Below the pieces are notes generated by a model, which searched no databases, was not told the origin of the DNA, and worked only from the letters and a program-made list of their open reading frames with translations. Made by a program: the position numbers and the translations under genes. Source: Candidatus Faecalibacterium intestinigallinarum (GTDB taxonomy: Bacteria; Bacillota; Clostridia; Oscillospirales; Ruminococcaceae). From it: 43,888 bases of DNA. How positions within the stretch are numbered: position 1 is the stretch's first letter; the number at the start of each line of letters is the position of its first letter. This document shows, piece after piece, positions 10,827 to 19,546 of this stretch. The stretch spans positions 1-43,888 of the forward strand of contig DXHQ01000095.1 in assembly GCA_019113345.1 (NCBI GenBank), read 5' to 3'.

Positions 10827-10856
10827 GTATGGGCCGATGCCCACATCGGCCCATAC
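10827..10856. repeat. Perfect 13-base inverted repeat
   Basis: Arms GTATGGGCCGATG and CATCGGCCCATAC around a 4-base loop. No T run follows on either strand, so it is not a standard terminator. It is the last element in the repeat cluster before tpiA. Confidence 0.65.
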
Positions 10857-10876
10857 CAATAACACGGACAACACAA

Positions 10877-10906
10877 ACACCGGCCGCCCTGTTGGGCGAC
10901 CGGTGT
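10877..10906 (-). terminator. Terminator of the pgk–tpiA transcript
   Basis: A 13-base stem (ACACCGGTCGCCC on the minus strand, one mismatch) with a 4-base loop, followed by TTTGTGTTGT, just beyond the tpiA stop. Confidence 0.75.
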
Positions 10907-10923
10907 TCATTTGCAAAGCTGGA

Positions 10924-11700
10924 TTACACGGTGGGCTGGTTGGCAGCCTCGATGATCTTGACGAACTTCTCGGGGACCAGGGAAGCGCCGCCGATGAGGC
11001 CGCCGTCGATGTCGGGCTGGGCCAGCAGCTCGAAGGCGTTCTTCTCGTTCATGGAACCGCCGTAGAGGATGGAGGTAGCCCGGGCGATCTTGGCGCCGTA
11101 GAGCTTCCGGATCACGGTGCGGATGTGCTCGCAGACCTCCTCGGCCTGCTCGGGGGTAGCGGTCTTGCCGGTGCCGATGGCCCAGATGGGCTCGTAGGCA
11201 ATGATGATCTTGCGGATCTTCTCCTCGGCCACGCCGTTGAGGGCGGCCTTGATCTGCATGGTGATCCACTCCTCGGTGATGCCGATTTCCCGCTGCTCCA
11301 GGGACTCGCCCACGCAGAGGATGGGGATCAGCTCAGCGGCCAGAGCAGCCTGGACCTTGGCATTGACCTCGGCGTCGGTCTCGCCCATGGCGCGGCGCTC
11401 GGAGTGGCCGATGATGACGTACTTGCAGCCGGCGTCCACCAGCATGTTGGTGGCAATCTCACCGGTGTAAGCACCGGAAGCGTTGGCGTTGCAGTTCTCA
11501 GCGCCGATGCCCACGCGGGTCTCCCGCATGGCGCGGACGGCGGCAGGGATGCAGACGGCGGGCACGCAAATGGCCACATCGCACCAGCGGCCCTTGGGCA
11601 TCATGGCCTTGAACTCGGTCATAAAGGCCTTGGTGTCGGAGGGAGTCTTATTCATCTTCCAGTTGGCGGCAATGACCGTCTTGCGATACTTTCTGTTCAT
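10924..11700 (-). CDS. tpiA: Triosephosphate isomerase
   Basis: Interconverts dihydroxyacetone phosphate and glyceraldehyde 3-phosphate in glycolysis. At 258 residues it has the usual length. Key residues are the substrate lysine in NWKMN, the catalytic histidine in IIGHSERR, the catalytic glutamate in [12 protein letters not shown], and the C-terminal phosphate-binding GGASL. An AGGAGA site precedes the ATG. It lies 49 bases downstream of pgk on the same strand with no promoter in between, so the two are co-transcribed. Confidence 0.97.
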   Translation of the reverse strand: MNRKYRKTVIAANWKMNKTPSDTKAFMTEFKAMMPKGRWCDVAICVPAVCIPAAVRAMRETRVGIGAENCNANASGAYTGEIATNMLVDAGCKYVIIGHSERRAMGETDAEVNAKVQAALAAELIPILCVGESLEQREIGITEEWITMQIKAALNGVAEEKIRKIIIAYEPIWAIGTGKTATPEQAEEVCEHIRTVIRKLYGAKIARATSILYGGSMNEKNAFELLAQPDIDGGLIGGASLVPEKFVKIIEAANQPTV

Positions 11701-11749
11701 GGGGCTTGGTCTCCTATACTATAGTCTATTTTAATTTTGATGGATCTTC

Positions 11750-12958
11750 TTACTTATCCTGCAGGCAGGCGATGCCGGGCAGCTCCAGGCCTTCCAGGAA
11801 CTCCAGGGAAGCGCCGCCGCCGGTGGAGATATGGGTGATCTTGTCGGCGAAGCCCAGCTGCTCGCAGGCAGCCGCGCTGTCGCCGCCGCCGACGATGGTG
11901 ATGGCGTCGGACTCAGCCAGGGCCTGAGCCACGGCGATGGTGCCGGCAGCCAGGGTCGGGTTCTCAAAGACGCCCATGGGGCCGTTCCAGACAACGGTCT
12001 TGGCGGTACGGGCAGCGTCGCCGAAGAGCTTGCGGGTCTCCTCGCCGATGTCCATGCCTTCCATGTCGTCGGGGATGGCGTCCACATTGACGGTCTTCAC
12101 ATCGATGGGGCCGTCGATGGGGTCGGGGAAGTTGGCAGCAATGACGGTATCAACCGGCAGAAGGAGCTTGACGCCCTTCTCCTCGGCCTTCTTCATCATG
12201 TCCTTGCAGTAGTCAACCTTCTCGGCGTCAAAGAGGGACTTGCCGATGCCGTAGCCCTTGGCAGCCAGGAAGGTGTAGGCCATGCCGCCGCCGATGATGA
12301 GGGTGTCGACCTTCTCCAGCAGGTTGGAGATAACGTTCAGCTTGTCCGCGACCTTGGCGCCGCCCAGGATGGCGGTGAAGGGACGGACGGGGTCGTTGAC
12401 GGCGTTGCCCAGGTAGCGGATCTCCTTCTCCATCAGGTAGCCGACAGCGGTGTCCTTGATGTAGTCGGTGACGCCGGCGGTGGAGCAGTGCGCACGATGG
12501 CAGCTGCCGAAGGCGTCGTCCACATAGGCGTCGGCCAGGCTGGCCAGCTCTTCCGAGAAGGCGGCGACGTTCTTGGTCTCCTCCTTGCGGAAGCGGGTGT
12601 TCTGCAGCAGAACGACGTCGCCGTTGTTCATGGCGGCGACAGCGGCCTTGGCGTTCTCGCCCACGACGTTGTCGTCGTCAGCAAAGACAACTTCCTTGCC
12701 GAGCTTGGCGCTCAGGGCCTTGGCAACGGGGGCCAGGCTGAACTTGGCCTCGGGGCCGTTCTTGGGTTTGCCCAGGTGGCTGCACAGGATGACCTTGGCG
12801 CCATCGTTGACCAGCTTCTGGATGGTGGGCATGGCCGCATTGATGCGGTTCTCATTGGTGATGACGCCGTCCTTCATGGGGACGTTGAAGTCGCAGCGGA
12901 CAAGGACCTTCTTGCCGCAGTAATTCTCGTCGTCGATCGTCTTCTTACCTAAACCCAT
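11750..12958 (-). CDS. pgk: Phosphoglycerate kinase
   Basis: Transfers phosphate from 1,3-bisphosphoglycerate to ADP in glycolysis. It has 402 residues, close to the normal bacterial length. The N-domain carries the RCDFNVPM signature (about 22-29) and the substrate-binding SHLGKPK. The C-domain carries the nucleotide-binding GGAKVADKL and the GGGDSAAA loop. AGAGGAG precedes the ATG by ten bases. It is first in the pgk–tpiA operon, behind a strong promoter. Its usual partner gap lies 3 kb upstream in the same direction, separated by two unrelated genes. Confidence 0.98.
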   Translation of the reverse strand: MGLGKKTIDDENYCGKKVLVRCDFNVPMKDGVITNENRINAAMPTIQKLVNDGAKVILCSHLGKPKNGPEAKFSLAPVAKALSAKLGKEVVFADDDNVVGENAKAAVAAMNNGDVVLLQNTRFRKEETKNVAAFSEELASLADAYVDDAFGSCHRAHCSTAGVTDYIKDTAVGYLMEKEIRYLGNAVNDPVRPFTAILGGAKVADKLNVISNLLEKVDTLIIGGGMAYTFLAAKGYGIGKSLFDAEKVDYCKDMMKKAEEKGVKLLLPVDTVIAANFPDPIDGPIDVKTVNVDAIPDDMEGMDIGEETRKLFGDAARTAKTVVWNGPMGVFENPTLAAGTIAVAQALAESDAITIVGGGDSAAACEQLGFADKITHISTGGGASLEFLEGLELPGIACLQDK

Positions 12959-13035
12959 TGTTCTAAACTCCTCTCAAATCTTTTTACTTGCCTGAAGTGA
13001 GTTTTGCATCGTCGGGTTTCCCCGTAGATACCTCT

Positions 13036-13064
13036 ATTATATACAATTCAAAGCTGCAAAGCAA
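13036..13064 (-). promoter_or_regulatory. Promoter of pgk–tpiA
   Basis: Minus-strand TTGCTT (13059-13064), 17 bases, TATAAT (13036-13041), about 75 bases upstream of the pgk start, leaving a modest leader. Confidence 0.75.
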
Positions 13065-13117
13065 GGAGTTCTTTGCCATTTCCCTCACAAAGCTCAAATA
13101 AACAGCAAGAAACGCTC

Positions 13118-13147
13118 TTGCCACCGCCCGCCCTGCGGGGCTATAAT
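13118..13147 (+). promoter_or_regulatory. Promoter of the nucleotidyltransferase gene
   Basis: TTGCCA (13118-13123), 18 bases, TATAAT (13142-13147), about 40 bases before the start codon. It is divergent from the pgk promoter. Confidence 0.65.
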
Positions 13148-13188
13148 AGGCGTATCAGAGCGCCCTTGCAGGCAAAGGAGGTCATTTT

Positions 13189-14100
13189 ATGGCAAAACCC
13201 GTATTGGTCGTACTGGCTGCCGGGATGGGCAGCCGCTACGGCGGCATGAAGCAGCTCGACCCGGTGGGCCCGGGCGGGCAGATCATCATCGACTATTCCA
13301 TCTACGACGCCCGGCGCGCCGGCTTTGAGAAGGTCATCTTCATCATCCGCAGGGAGAACGAGGCCGATTTCCGCGCGGTGATCGGGGACCGGCTGTCCCG
13401 TCTGATGGAGGTGGAATACGCCTTCCAGGCGCTGGACGACCTGCCCGCCCCCTACGCCGTGCCCGAAGGGCGGACCAAGCCCTTCGGCACCGGGCAGGCG
13501 GTGCTCAGCGCACGCAGCCTCGTCGACGGGCCCTTCGCGGTCATTAACGCCGACGACTACTACGGTCCTGAGGCCTTCCGGGAGGTCTACAACTACCTCT
13601 CCACCCACCAGGACGGCGACAAATACCAGTACTGCATGGTGGGCTACCAGGTCAAAAACACCGTCACCGCCAACGGCAGCGTCTCCCGCGGCGTCTGCGA
13701 GGTGGGGCCCGACGGGATGCTGGAGAGCGTCACCGAGCGGACCAAGATCGTGCAGGCGCCGGACGGCGCCATCCGCTACGCCGACGGCGACGCCTGGGTG
13801 GACCTGCCGGGCGACACCCTGGTCAGCATGGGCTGCTGGGGGCTGACCGCCAGCTTTATGCGGGAGGCCGAGGCGCGCTTTGCCGCCTTCCTGGCCGGGA
13901 ACCTGCCCTCGAACCCCCTCAAGTGCGAGTACTTCCTGCCCACCATCGTCTCCGACCTGATCGCCGAGGACAAGGCCCAGGTCAAGATGCTGCGCAGCCG
14001 CGACAAGTGGTACGGCGTCACCTACCGGGAGGACAAGCCCGGCGTGGTGGCCGCCCTCGCCCGCCTGACGGCCGAAGGGGTCTATCCCGAAACGTTCTAA
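13189..14100 (+). CDS. Sugar-phosphate nucleotidyltransferase family protein
   Basis: A 303-residue GT-A-like NTP-transferase. The signature LAAGMGSRYGGMKQLDPVG (about 8-26) binds the nucleotide, and INADDYYG (about 119) is the metal-site region. It probably activates a sugar phosphate with NTP, but the substrate cannot be read from sequence; close relatives are simply called nucleotidyltransferase or NTP transferase. AAAGGAGGT (13174-13182) and a good promoter fix the start. It is a single-gene unit on the plus strand inserted between gap and pgk, closed by a bidirectional terminator shared with the converging MutS-like gene. Confidence 0.9.
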   Translation: MAKPVLVVLAAGMGSRYGGMKQLDPVGPGGQIIIDYSIYDARRAGFEKVIFIIRRENEADFRAVIGDRLSRLMEVEYAFQALDDLPAPYAVPEGRTKPFGTGQAVLSARSLVDGPFAVINADDYYGPEAFREVYNYLSTHQDGDKYQYCMVGYQVKNTVTANGSVSRGVCEVGPDGMLESVTERTKIVQAPDGAIRYADGDAWVDLPGDTLVSMGCWGLTASFMREAEARFAAFLAGNLPSNPLKCEYFLPTIVSDLIAEDKAQVKMLRSRDKWYGVTYREDKPGVVAALARLTAEGVYPETF

Positions 14101-14116
14101 ATCGCCTGAAACAGAC

Positions 14117-14148
14117 AAAGCCCTGTGGAGACCCACAGGGCTTTTGCT
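14117..14148. terminator. Bidirectional terminator
   Basis: Stem AAAGCCCTGTGG / CCACAGGGCTTT around AGAC, followed by TTTGCTTT on the plus strand; the A-rich 5' side gives a T run on the minus strand too. It serves the convergent genes on both sides. Confidence 0.85.
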
Positions 14149-15774
14149 TTATCTGCGATGGGCCGCCAGAATTTCCTCGCAGCTCAGGCCGTATTTGCGG
14201 GCGATGTCCTTGGCGTAGCTCAGCCCGTCGGGGGTGGCGCGCAGCACCCGGTAGCTGCGGGTGCCGTCGGCGACGCTTTCCATCTGGGCGACCAGGTTGT
14301 CGATGCAGCCGGTGCGGCCGGGGGTGGCGTTGAAGCGGGCCACCTGCTGGGTCAGCTCGTGGATGTGGGTGACGTACACCCCGCCGCAGCCGATCACCGC
14401 AATGGCCGAGAGCACCTCCCCGGCGATGTAGCTGCCCTCGAGCAGGCTGGTCGAGCTGAAGCTCTCGTCCATCAAAAGCAGGTCGTCCCCCTCCAGCTGG
14501 GCCAGGATCTGGCTCATCCGGGCGCATTCGCTCTCGAGGCGGCCCTTGCCGTAGTTGTCCTCGTCCGAGGTGGGGAAGTGGGTGAAGATGCACCGCACCG
14601 GGCTCATGACGGCGGCTTTGGCCGGCACCAGCAGCCCCAGCTGGAAGAGGGCCTGCGCCATCCCCACCGAGTAGCAGAAGATGGACTTGCCCCCGTGGTT
14701 GGGTCCGGTGACGAGGTAAAAGCGGCCCCTGTCGTCGTAGGTGAAGTCGTTGGCCACCACCGTCTGGCCCTCGCTGCGCAGGACCAGCATGGGGTTGTAG
14801 ACGTCCTGCAGGCGGAGGGCGTGCTCGGCCATGGGTCGGATGGCGGGGCGGCAGAGGGCGCAGCCCTGCCCCTTCAGCTCGAGCAGGAAAGCCACCGCCG
14901 CCGACAGAAAGCGGAAGTCGTCCAGCAGGCCGATGAAAAAGGCGGTCTCATCCCGGAAGTACTGGTCGATGACCGGTTCCCAGCTGCGGATGGTCTTGGC
15001 AAAAGCGGTGTCCAGCGCCCGGCAGACGGCCTGGTCGAGGGCGTGCTTTTCCTCCTCGCGGGCGGTCTTGGCCAGGTTGGCAAAGCCCGAGATGCAGACC
15101 ATGGGGTCGCTCTTGTCCCGGCCCAGCAGCTTGTCCAGGACGCTGCCCTGCCGGTATTTTTCGGTGTTCAGGCCGAGCAGCCCCACGTCGGTCACCCGGA
15201 GGGTGCCGTCCAGATTGACCCCGAGGGCGATGCTCTTGACATGGCCGATCTGGTACTGGGTCTTTTCCAGCTGGGCGGTCAGGGCGCGGTAGCTCTCGCT
15301 CTGCCGCCGTTTTTCCACCTCGTCCCGCAGGGCGGCAAAGCCGGCGCTGCGGATGGGCGCCGCGGCAAGCCGGGCGTGGAACAGCTCCACCAGCTCGAGG
15401 TAGACCTCCAGATAGCGCACCGAGGCCAGGCTGCTCTCCACGGTGGAGGAAGAGCTGTTCAGCACCTTGCGCATCTCGGCGGCGTCCCGCAGCATGGGCA
15501 GGGCGTCCTTGATCAGGCTGCGCAGCGCCTCGCTCTCGACCAGGTCGGCCACCACGTCCAGCCGCCAGGCCAGCACGTCGGTGTCGGTGGTGAAAAACTG
15601 TTCCAGCCGCAGATCGGGCAGACCCCGCCAGCTCTCCCGCCGGACCGAGACCATCTGGTCGATCTGCAGGGTGTGGAAAAAGCTGGAATTGGGCAGCGAA
15701 GCCGCCCGGGTCCGGGTGTGCGGCGGATAGAGCAGCCGGAAACTTTCCCGCCCGCCCTGTGTTTTGTCTGGCAT
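14149..15774 (-). CDS. MutS-family ATPase without mismatch-recognition domain
   Basis: A 541-residue protein with the MutS core and ATPase: helical lever region (about 60-320), Walker A TGPNHGGKS (about 355-363), Walker B LLLMDESFSST (about 430), and the trailing THIHEL switch histidine. It has neither the N-terminal mismatch-binding domain of MutS1 nor a C-terminal Smr nuclease, so it is neither MutS1 nor typical MutS2. Such stand-alone MutS-like ATPases are annotated only as DNA mismatch repair protein MutS-like; the role is unknown. The ATG at 15774 is preferred over an upstream GTG because GGGGAGGGG lies just before it. It is flanked by terminators on both sides, so it is probably monocistronic. 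Confidence 0.85.
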   Translation of the reverse strand: MPDKTQGGRESFRLLYPPHTRTRAASLPNSSFFHTLQIDQMVSVRRESWRGLPDLRLEQFFTTDTDVLAWRLDVVADLVESEALRSLIKDALPMLRDAAEMRKVLNSSSSTVESSLASVRYLEVYLELVELFHARLAAAPIRSAGFAALRDEVEKRRQSESYRALTAQLEKTQYQIGHVKSIALGVNLDGTLRVTDVGLLGLNTEKYRQGSVLDKLLGRDKSDPMVCISGFANLAKTAREEEKHALDQAVCRALDTAFAKTIRSWEPVIDQYFRDETAFFIGLLDDFRFLSAAVAFLLELKGQGCALCRPAIRPMAEHALRLQDVYNPMLVLRSEGQTVVANDFTYDDRGRFYLVTGPNHGGKSIFCYSVGMAQALFQLGLLVPAKAAVMSPVRCIFTHFPTSDEDNYGKGRLESECARMSQILAQLEGDDLLLMDESFSSTSLLEGSYIAGEVLSAIAVIGCGGVYVTHIHELTQQVARFNATPGRTGCIDNLVAQMESVADGTRSYRVLRATPDGLSYAKDIARKYGLSCEEILAAHRR

Positions 15775-15850
15775 GGCAATCCCCTCCCCTGTTCGCTTGG
15801 ATACAAACCTATTAAACACCCGCGGAGGCCAAAAGTCCAGCGCGGAGGCA

Positions 15851-15881
15851 ACAAAAAGGGCCGCCGGTTTCCCGGCGGCCC
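15851..15881 (-). terminator. Terminator of gap
   Basis: Stem GGGCCGCCGG / CCGGCGGCCC with a GAAA tetraloop, followed on the minus strand by TTTTTGTTG. Confidence 0.9.
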
Positions 15882-15911
15882 TTGGTTAGCCCTTTGGTGT
15901 ACCCTCCGAAC

Positions 15912-16943
15912 TTAGCAGTTCTCGGCGAAGTACTTGATGGTGCGGACCATCTGAGAGGTGTAGCTGTTCTCGTTGTCGTACCAGGACACGACCTGAACCT
16001 GATAGGTGTCGTCGTCGATCTTGGCGACCATGGTCTGGGTAGCGTCGAACAGAGAGCCGTAGCGCATACCGATGACGTCGGAGGAGACGATCTGGTCCTC
16101 GTTGTAGCCGAAGGACTCAGAAGCGGCAGCCTTCATGGCGGCGTTGATGGACTCCTTGGTGACGTCCTTGCCCTTGACAACGGCGACCAGGATGGTGGTG
16201 GAGCCGGTGGGGACAGGCACACGCTGAGCAGAGCCGATCAGCTTGCCGTTCAGCTCGGGGATGACCAGGCCGATGGCCTTGGCAGCGCCGGTGCTGTTGG
16301 GCACGATGTTCTGGGCGCCGGCACGAGCGCGGCGCAGGTCGCCCTTGCGCTGGGGGCCGTCCAGGATCATCTGGTCGCCGGTGTAAGCATGAACGGTGGT
16401 CATGATGCCGGAGACGACGGGGTAGGTCTTGTTCAGGGTGTCGGCCATGGGAGCCAGGCAGTTGGTGGTGCAGGAAGCGGCGGAGATGACCTGATCTTCC
16501 TTGGTCAGGGTCTTCTCGTTGACCGAGTAGACGATGGTCTTCAGGTCGTTGCCGGCAGGAGCGGAGATGACGACCTTCTTGGCGCCGGCGGCGATGTGAG
16601 CCATGCTCTTGTCCTTGCTGGTGTAGAAGCCGGTGCACTCCAGAACGACGTCAACGTTCAGCTCGCCCCAGGGGCAGTCCTTGGCGTCCTTAATGGCGTA
16701 GATCTTGATCTCCTTGCCGTCGACGACGATGGAGTCCTCGGTGGAAGAAACGACGTGCTTGTTCTCGCCGATCTTGCCGCAGAAGGAGCCCTGAGCGGTG
16801 TCGTACTTCAGCAGGTGAGCCAGCATCTTGGGGCTGGTCAGGTCGTTGATAGCGACGACCTCGTAGCCCTCAGCGTCAAACATCTGACGGAAAGCCAGAC
16901 GGCCAATGCGGCCAAAACCATTGATAGCAACTCTTACAGCCAT
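15912..16943 (-). CDS. gap: Glyceraldehyde-3-phosphate dehydrogenase, type I
   Basis: Oxidises glyceraldehyde 3-phosphate to 1,3-bisphosphoglycerate with NAD+. It has 343 residues. The NAD-binding [10 protein letters not shown] lies at the N-terminus, the catalytic cysteine in [12 protein letters not shown] (about residue 158), and the [12 protein letters not shown] segment near the C-terminus. AGGAGG precedes the ATG. It has a promoter and terminator of its own, so it is transcribed separately from pgk–tpiA. Codon use is strongly restricted, as expected for a highly expressed glycolytic gene. Confidence 0.98.
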   Translation of the reverse strand: MAVRVAINGFGRIGRLAFRQMFDAEGYEVVAINDLTSPKMLAHLLKYDTAQGSFCGKIGENKHVVSSTEDSIVVDGKEIKIYAIKDAKDCPWGELNVDVVLECTGFYTSKDKSMAHIAAGAKKVVISAPAGNDLKTIVYSVNEKTLTKEDQVISAASCTTNCLAPMADTLNKTYPVVSGIMTTVHAYTGDQMILDGPQRKGDLRRARAGAQNIVPNSTGAAKAIGLVIPELNGKLIGSAQRVPVPTGSTTILVAVVKGKDVTKESINAAMKAAASESFGYNEDQIVSSDVIGMRYGSLFDATQTMVAKIDDDTYQVQVVSWYDNENSYTSQMVRTIKYFAENC

Positions 16944-17002
16944 TTTATAGTACCTCCTAAAATTATTACCCTTGGAATCCGGATAATTTTCACGGTGTCT
17001 TT

Positions 17003-17031
17003 ATTATAGAACAAAAATCCCAAACCTTCAA
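17003..17031 (-). promoter_or_regulatory. Promoter of gap
   Basis: Minus-strand TTGAAG (17026-17031), 17 bases, TATAAT (17003-17008), about 60 bases upstream of the start. Confidence 0.75.
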
Positions 17032-17117
17032 GAGCCTGCCAAACAAATAACAAGCCATTTTCTATTTTTGTAAGTTTTATATTCTTTCCTTCAAGAATTT
17101 TCAGCAATTTTAGCCAA

Positions 17118-17891
17118 TCATCCAGCCGCGTGGGAACCGCGCTGTTTCGGGCTGGCGCAGAGCATCGCGCACGCCCCGCCCAGCAGCCCCAGCGCCACAA
17201 GGGCCCAGTCCCCCGGGCCGGCCGGCAGCAGGATGCAGCGGGGCAGCTGCCAGGCAAAGCAGAGGATATAGGCCAGCAGCCCGCAGCGGCAGACGCTCTT
17301 GGGGCTGGCCGCGCCGGGCAGGCAGACCGCCCGCAGCACAGCCGCCAGCAAAAGCAGGGCGGCCAGCTGCTGCCAGACCGCCGAAGTGGGGATGGTCCGG
17401 TGCCAGCTGGAGCCGTTGGTCATAAAGCTGGCCAGCACGTCCCAGACAAAGAGAAGGCTGCCCAGCACTCCCAGCCAGGCCGGGGGCTGAATCCGGCGCT
17501 GGCTGCCCAGCCCGGCCAGCAGCCAGTGCTGGCCCAGGCACTCCAGCCAGAGGGCGCACAGGACCCCCAGCGCCCCGTAGAGGAAGCTGCCGGCCAGGAT
17601 GTCCAGCAGCCCTCGTCCGAGATAGAACACCCCCGCCGTCAGGGCCGGGACGCTCAGAGCAAAAGCCGCGCTGCGCGTTTTGGGGGCAGTCAGCGGCGCG
17701 GCCGAGCCGGCGCTGGTATGCCCCACGGCCAGCGCCAGCGCCGCCCAGGCAAAGAGGACGGCGTACCGCAGCCAGACCTGCCCTTCGATCAGCAGCCCCG
17801 TCTCCAGGTCGGTAAAGAGGGCGAGGTCCGCAAAGCGGGCGGCACAGAATATCACGCCGGACACCAGAAAGCCGGCGACACTTTTACGCAT
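17118..17891 (-). CDS. Hypothetical multi-spanning membrane protein
   Basis: A 257-residue hydrophobic protein with about seven or eight predicted helices and no motif I recognise. It starts three bases after the citrate synthase stop, and its GGAGGAG site lies inside the end of that gene, so the two are translationally close and probably co-transcribed. Leucine- and alanine-rich helices with few charged residues inside the membrane give no hint of substrate. No clear terminator follows before the gap promoter. Function unknown; a link to citrate or dicarboxylate handling is only a guess from position. Confidence 0.75.
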   Translation of the reverse strand: MRKSVAGFLVSGVIFCAARFADLALFTDLETGLLIEGQVWLRYAVLFAWAALALAVGHTSAGSAAPLTAPKTRSAAFALSVPALTAGVFYLGRGLLDILAGSFLYGALGVLCALWLECLGQHWLLAGLGSQRRIQPPAWLGVLGSLLFVWDVLASFMTNGSSWHRTIPTSAVWQQLAALLLLAAVLRAVCLPGAASPKSVCRCGLLAYILCFAWQLPRCILLPAGPGDWALVALGLLGGACAMLCASPKQRGSHAAG

Positions 17892-17894
17892 CGT

Positions 17895-19253
17895 TTACCG
17901 CTCCTCCAGAGGCTTGTAGCGCTGCCGGACGCCCAGATACTTGTAGGCCGGGCGGATGATCCGGTTGGCAAAGACGACTTCTTCGATCCGGTGGGCGCAC
18001 CAGCCGGGCAGACGGGCAATGGCGAACAGCGGGGTGTACAGGTCCTCCGAGATGCCCAGCATCTGGTAGATCAGGCCGCTGAACAGGTCGACGTTGGCGC
18101 AGACCGGCTTTGAGCTGCCCTTCTCCTCGGCAAAGATGGCGGGGGCCAGCCGTTCGATGCTGCACAGCATATTGTACTCGGCCTCAAAGCCCTTTTCATA
18201 GGCCAGGTGGCGGGCACGCTCCTTGAGGATGACCTCGCGCGGGTCGCTGATGGTGTAGACGGCGTGGCCCATGCCGTAGATCAGGCCGCTGCCGTCGCCG
18301 GCCTGTTTGCGCAGGATGCGGCGCAGGTACTCCCGCACTTCGTCGTCATCGTCGTAGTTTTCAACGTGGGCCAGGATGTCCTTCAGCTGCCGGTTGACCT
18401 GCAGGTTGGCGCCGCCGTGCTTGGGGCCCTTCAGGGCGCCGATGCCGGCCGCAATGGCCGAGTAGGTGTCCGACCCCGAGGAGGACACCACCCGTGTGGC
18501 AAAGGTGGAGCAGTTGCCGCCGCCGTGGTCGGCGTGCAGCAGCAGGCAGGTGTCCAGCAGCTTGGCCTCTTCGTGGGTGAACTTCTGGTCCGGGCGGTAG
18601 GTGCTGAGGATGTGCTCGGCGGTGCAGTGGCCCGGCTGGGGCAGGTGGAAGAACATGCTCTGCTTGTCGTAGACCCGGCGCTTCATCTGATAGGCGTTGA
18701 CCATCATGGTGGGCATACAGCCGATCAGGGTGATGCTCTGGTGCAGCAGGTTTTCGAGGCTCAGGTCCTCGGCGTTGTCGTCGTAGGAGTACATGCCCAG
18801 CACGCAGCGCTGCATCTTGTTCATGATGTTGGGCGAGGGCGCGTTCATGGTGTCCATAAAGCCGTCGGGCAGGGCGCGGTGCCCGGCCAGGATCTGGCAG
18901 AAGCTGTCCAGCTGCGCCTTGTTGGGCAGGCTGCCGAACAGCAGCAGCCAGATGACCTCTTCAAAGACGAATCGGTCGTTGCGGTAGGCTTCCTCCACGA
19001 TCTCGTTGATATTGACCCCCCGGTAGATCAGCCGGCCCGGGATCGGGATGATGTGGCCCTCCTGATCCTTCCGGTAGCCCACGACGTCGCAGACGTTGGT
19101 CAGGCCGGCCAGCACGCCGGTGCCGTCCGGGTTGCGCAGGCCGCGCTTGACCCCCAGCCGCTCGCTGGTCTCGGGGTCAATGTAGTTGTTGGCCAGATAC
19201 TCCTCGCAGAGGGTCTTCATGGCTTCGTTCTCGTTGCGTTCCAAATTCATCAT
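17895..19253 (-). CDS. gltA: Citrate synthase
   Basis: Condenses oxaloacetate with acetyl-CoA to citrate. It has 452 residues. The active-site region LLHADHGGGNCSTF contains one catalytic histidine, LKGPKHGGANLQ the second, and NVDLFSGLIYQMLG the catalytic aspartate. The length and the tail (LPGWCAHRIEE) match the si-type enzyme of Clostridia and related anaerobes. The start codon is the first of two ATGs, preceded by AAGGGAAGGGG. The 5' leader is long (about 100 bases) behind a good promoter. No aconitase or isocitrate dehydrogenase gene is nearby. Confidence 0.95.
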   Translation of the reverse strand: MMNLERNENEAMKTLCEEYLANNYIDPETSERLGVKRGLRNPDGTGVLAGLTNVCDVVGYRKDQEGHIIPIPGRLIYRGVNINEIVEEAYRNDRFVFEEVIWLLLFGSLPNKAQLDSFCQILAGHRALPDGFMDTMNAPSPNIMNKMQRCVLGMYSYDDNAEDLSLENLLHQSITLIGCMPTMMVNAYQMKRRVYDKQSMFFHLPQPGHCTAEHILSTYRPDQKFTHEEAKLLDTCLLLHADHGGGNCSTFATRVVSSSGSDTYSAIAAGIGALKGPKHGGANLQVNRQLKDILAHVENYDDDDEVREYLRRILRKQAGDGSGLIYGMGHAVYTISDPREVILKERARHLAYEKGFEAEYNMLCSIERLAPAIFAEEKGSSKPVCANVDLFSGLIYQMLGISEDLYTPLFAIARLPGWCAHRIEEVVFANRIIRPAYKYLGVRQRYKPLEER

Positions 19254-19357
19254 GACAAATCCCCTTCCCTTCTCACTCGTCCGCGGCTGGCAGCCCGCGG
19301 CGGTCTGACATGTTCTCCTTGCTGGTGCAGTGTCCCCCCTTAACGGTAGATGGTTTT

Positions 19358-19386
19358 ATGATAGCGCTTTTGTTAAATAAATTCAA
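19358..19386 (-). promoter_or_regulatory. Promoter of citrate synthase and the following gene
   Basis: Minus-strand TTGAAT (19381-19386), 17 bases, TATCAT (19358-19363), about 105 bases upstream of the start. Confidence 0.65.
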
Positions 19387-19546
19387 GCCAAAACTGTCCA
19401 AACCCGGCCTCAAATGCAAAATATTTTGATTTTGTTCGGATTTTATTCACATTTTGAGGTTTCTGTCCGGGCGGGTTTCGCCCCTTCCCGCAGGGGGGAG
19501 GTGGTATCCTGTCCCTGAACCCTTGCGAAAAGGAGGCTGTTCCGGC

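Noticed and set aside
19387-19546. A sporulation-sigma promoter for the SpoIID-domain gene
   Set aside because: No convincing sigma-E or sigma-G -35/-10 pair is seen; only weak TATCCT-like matches.
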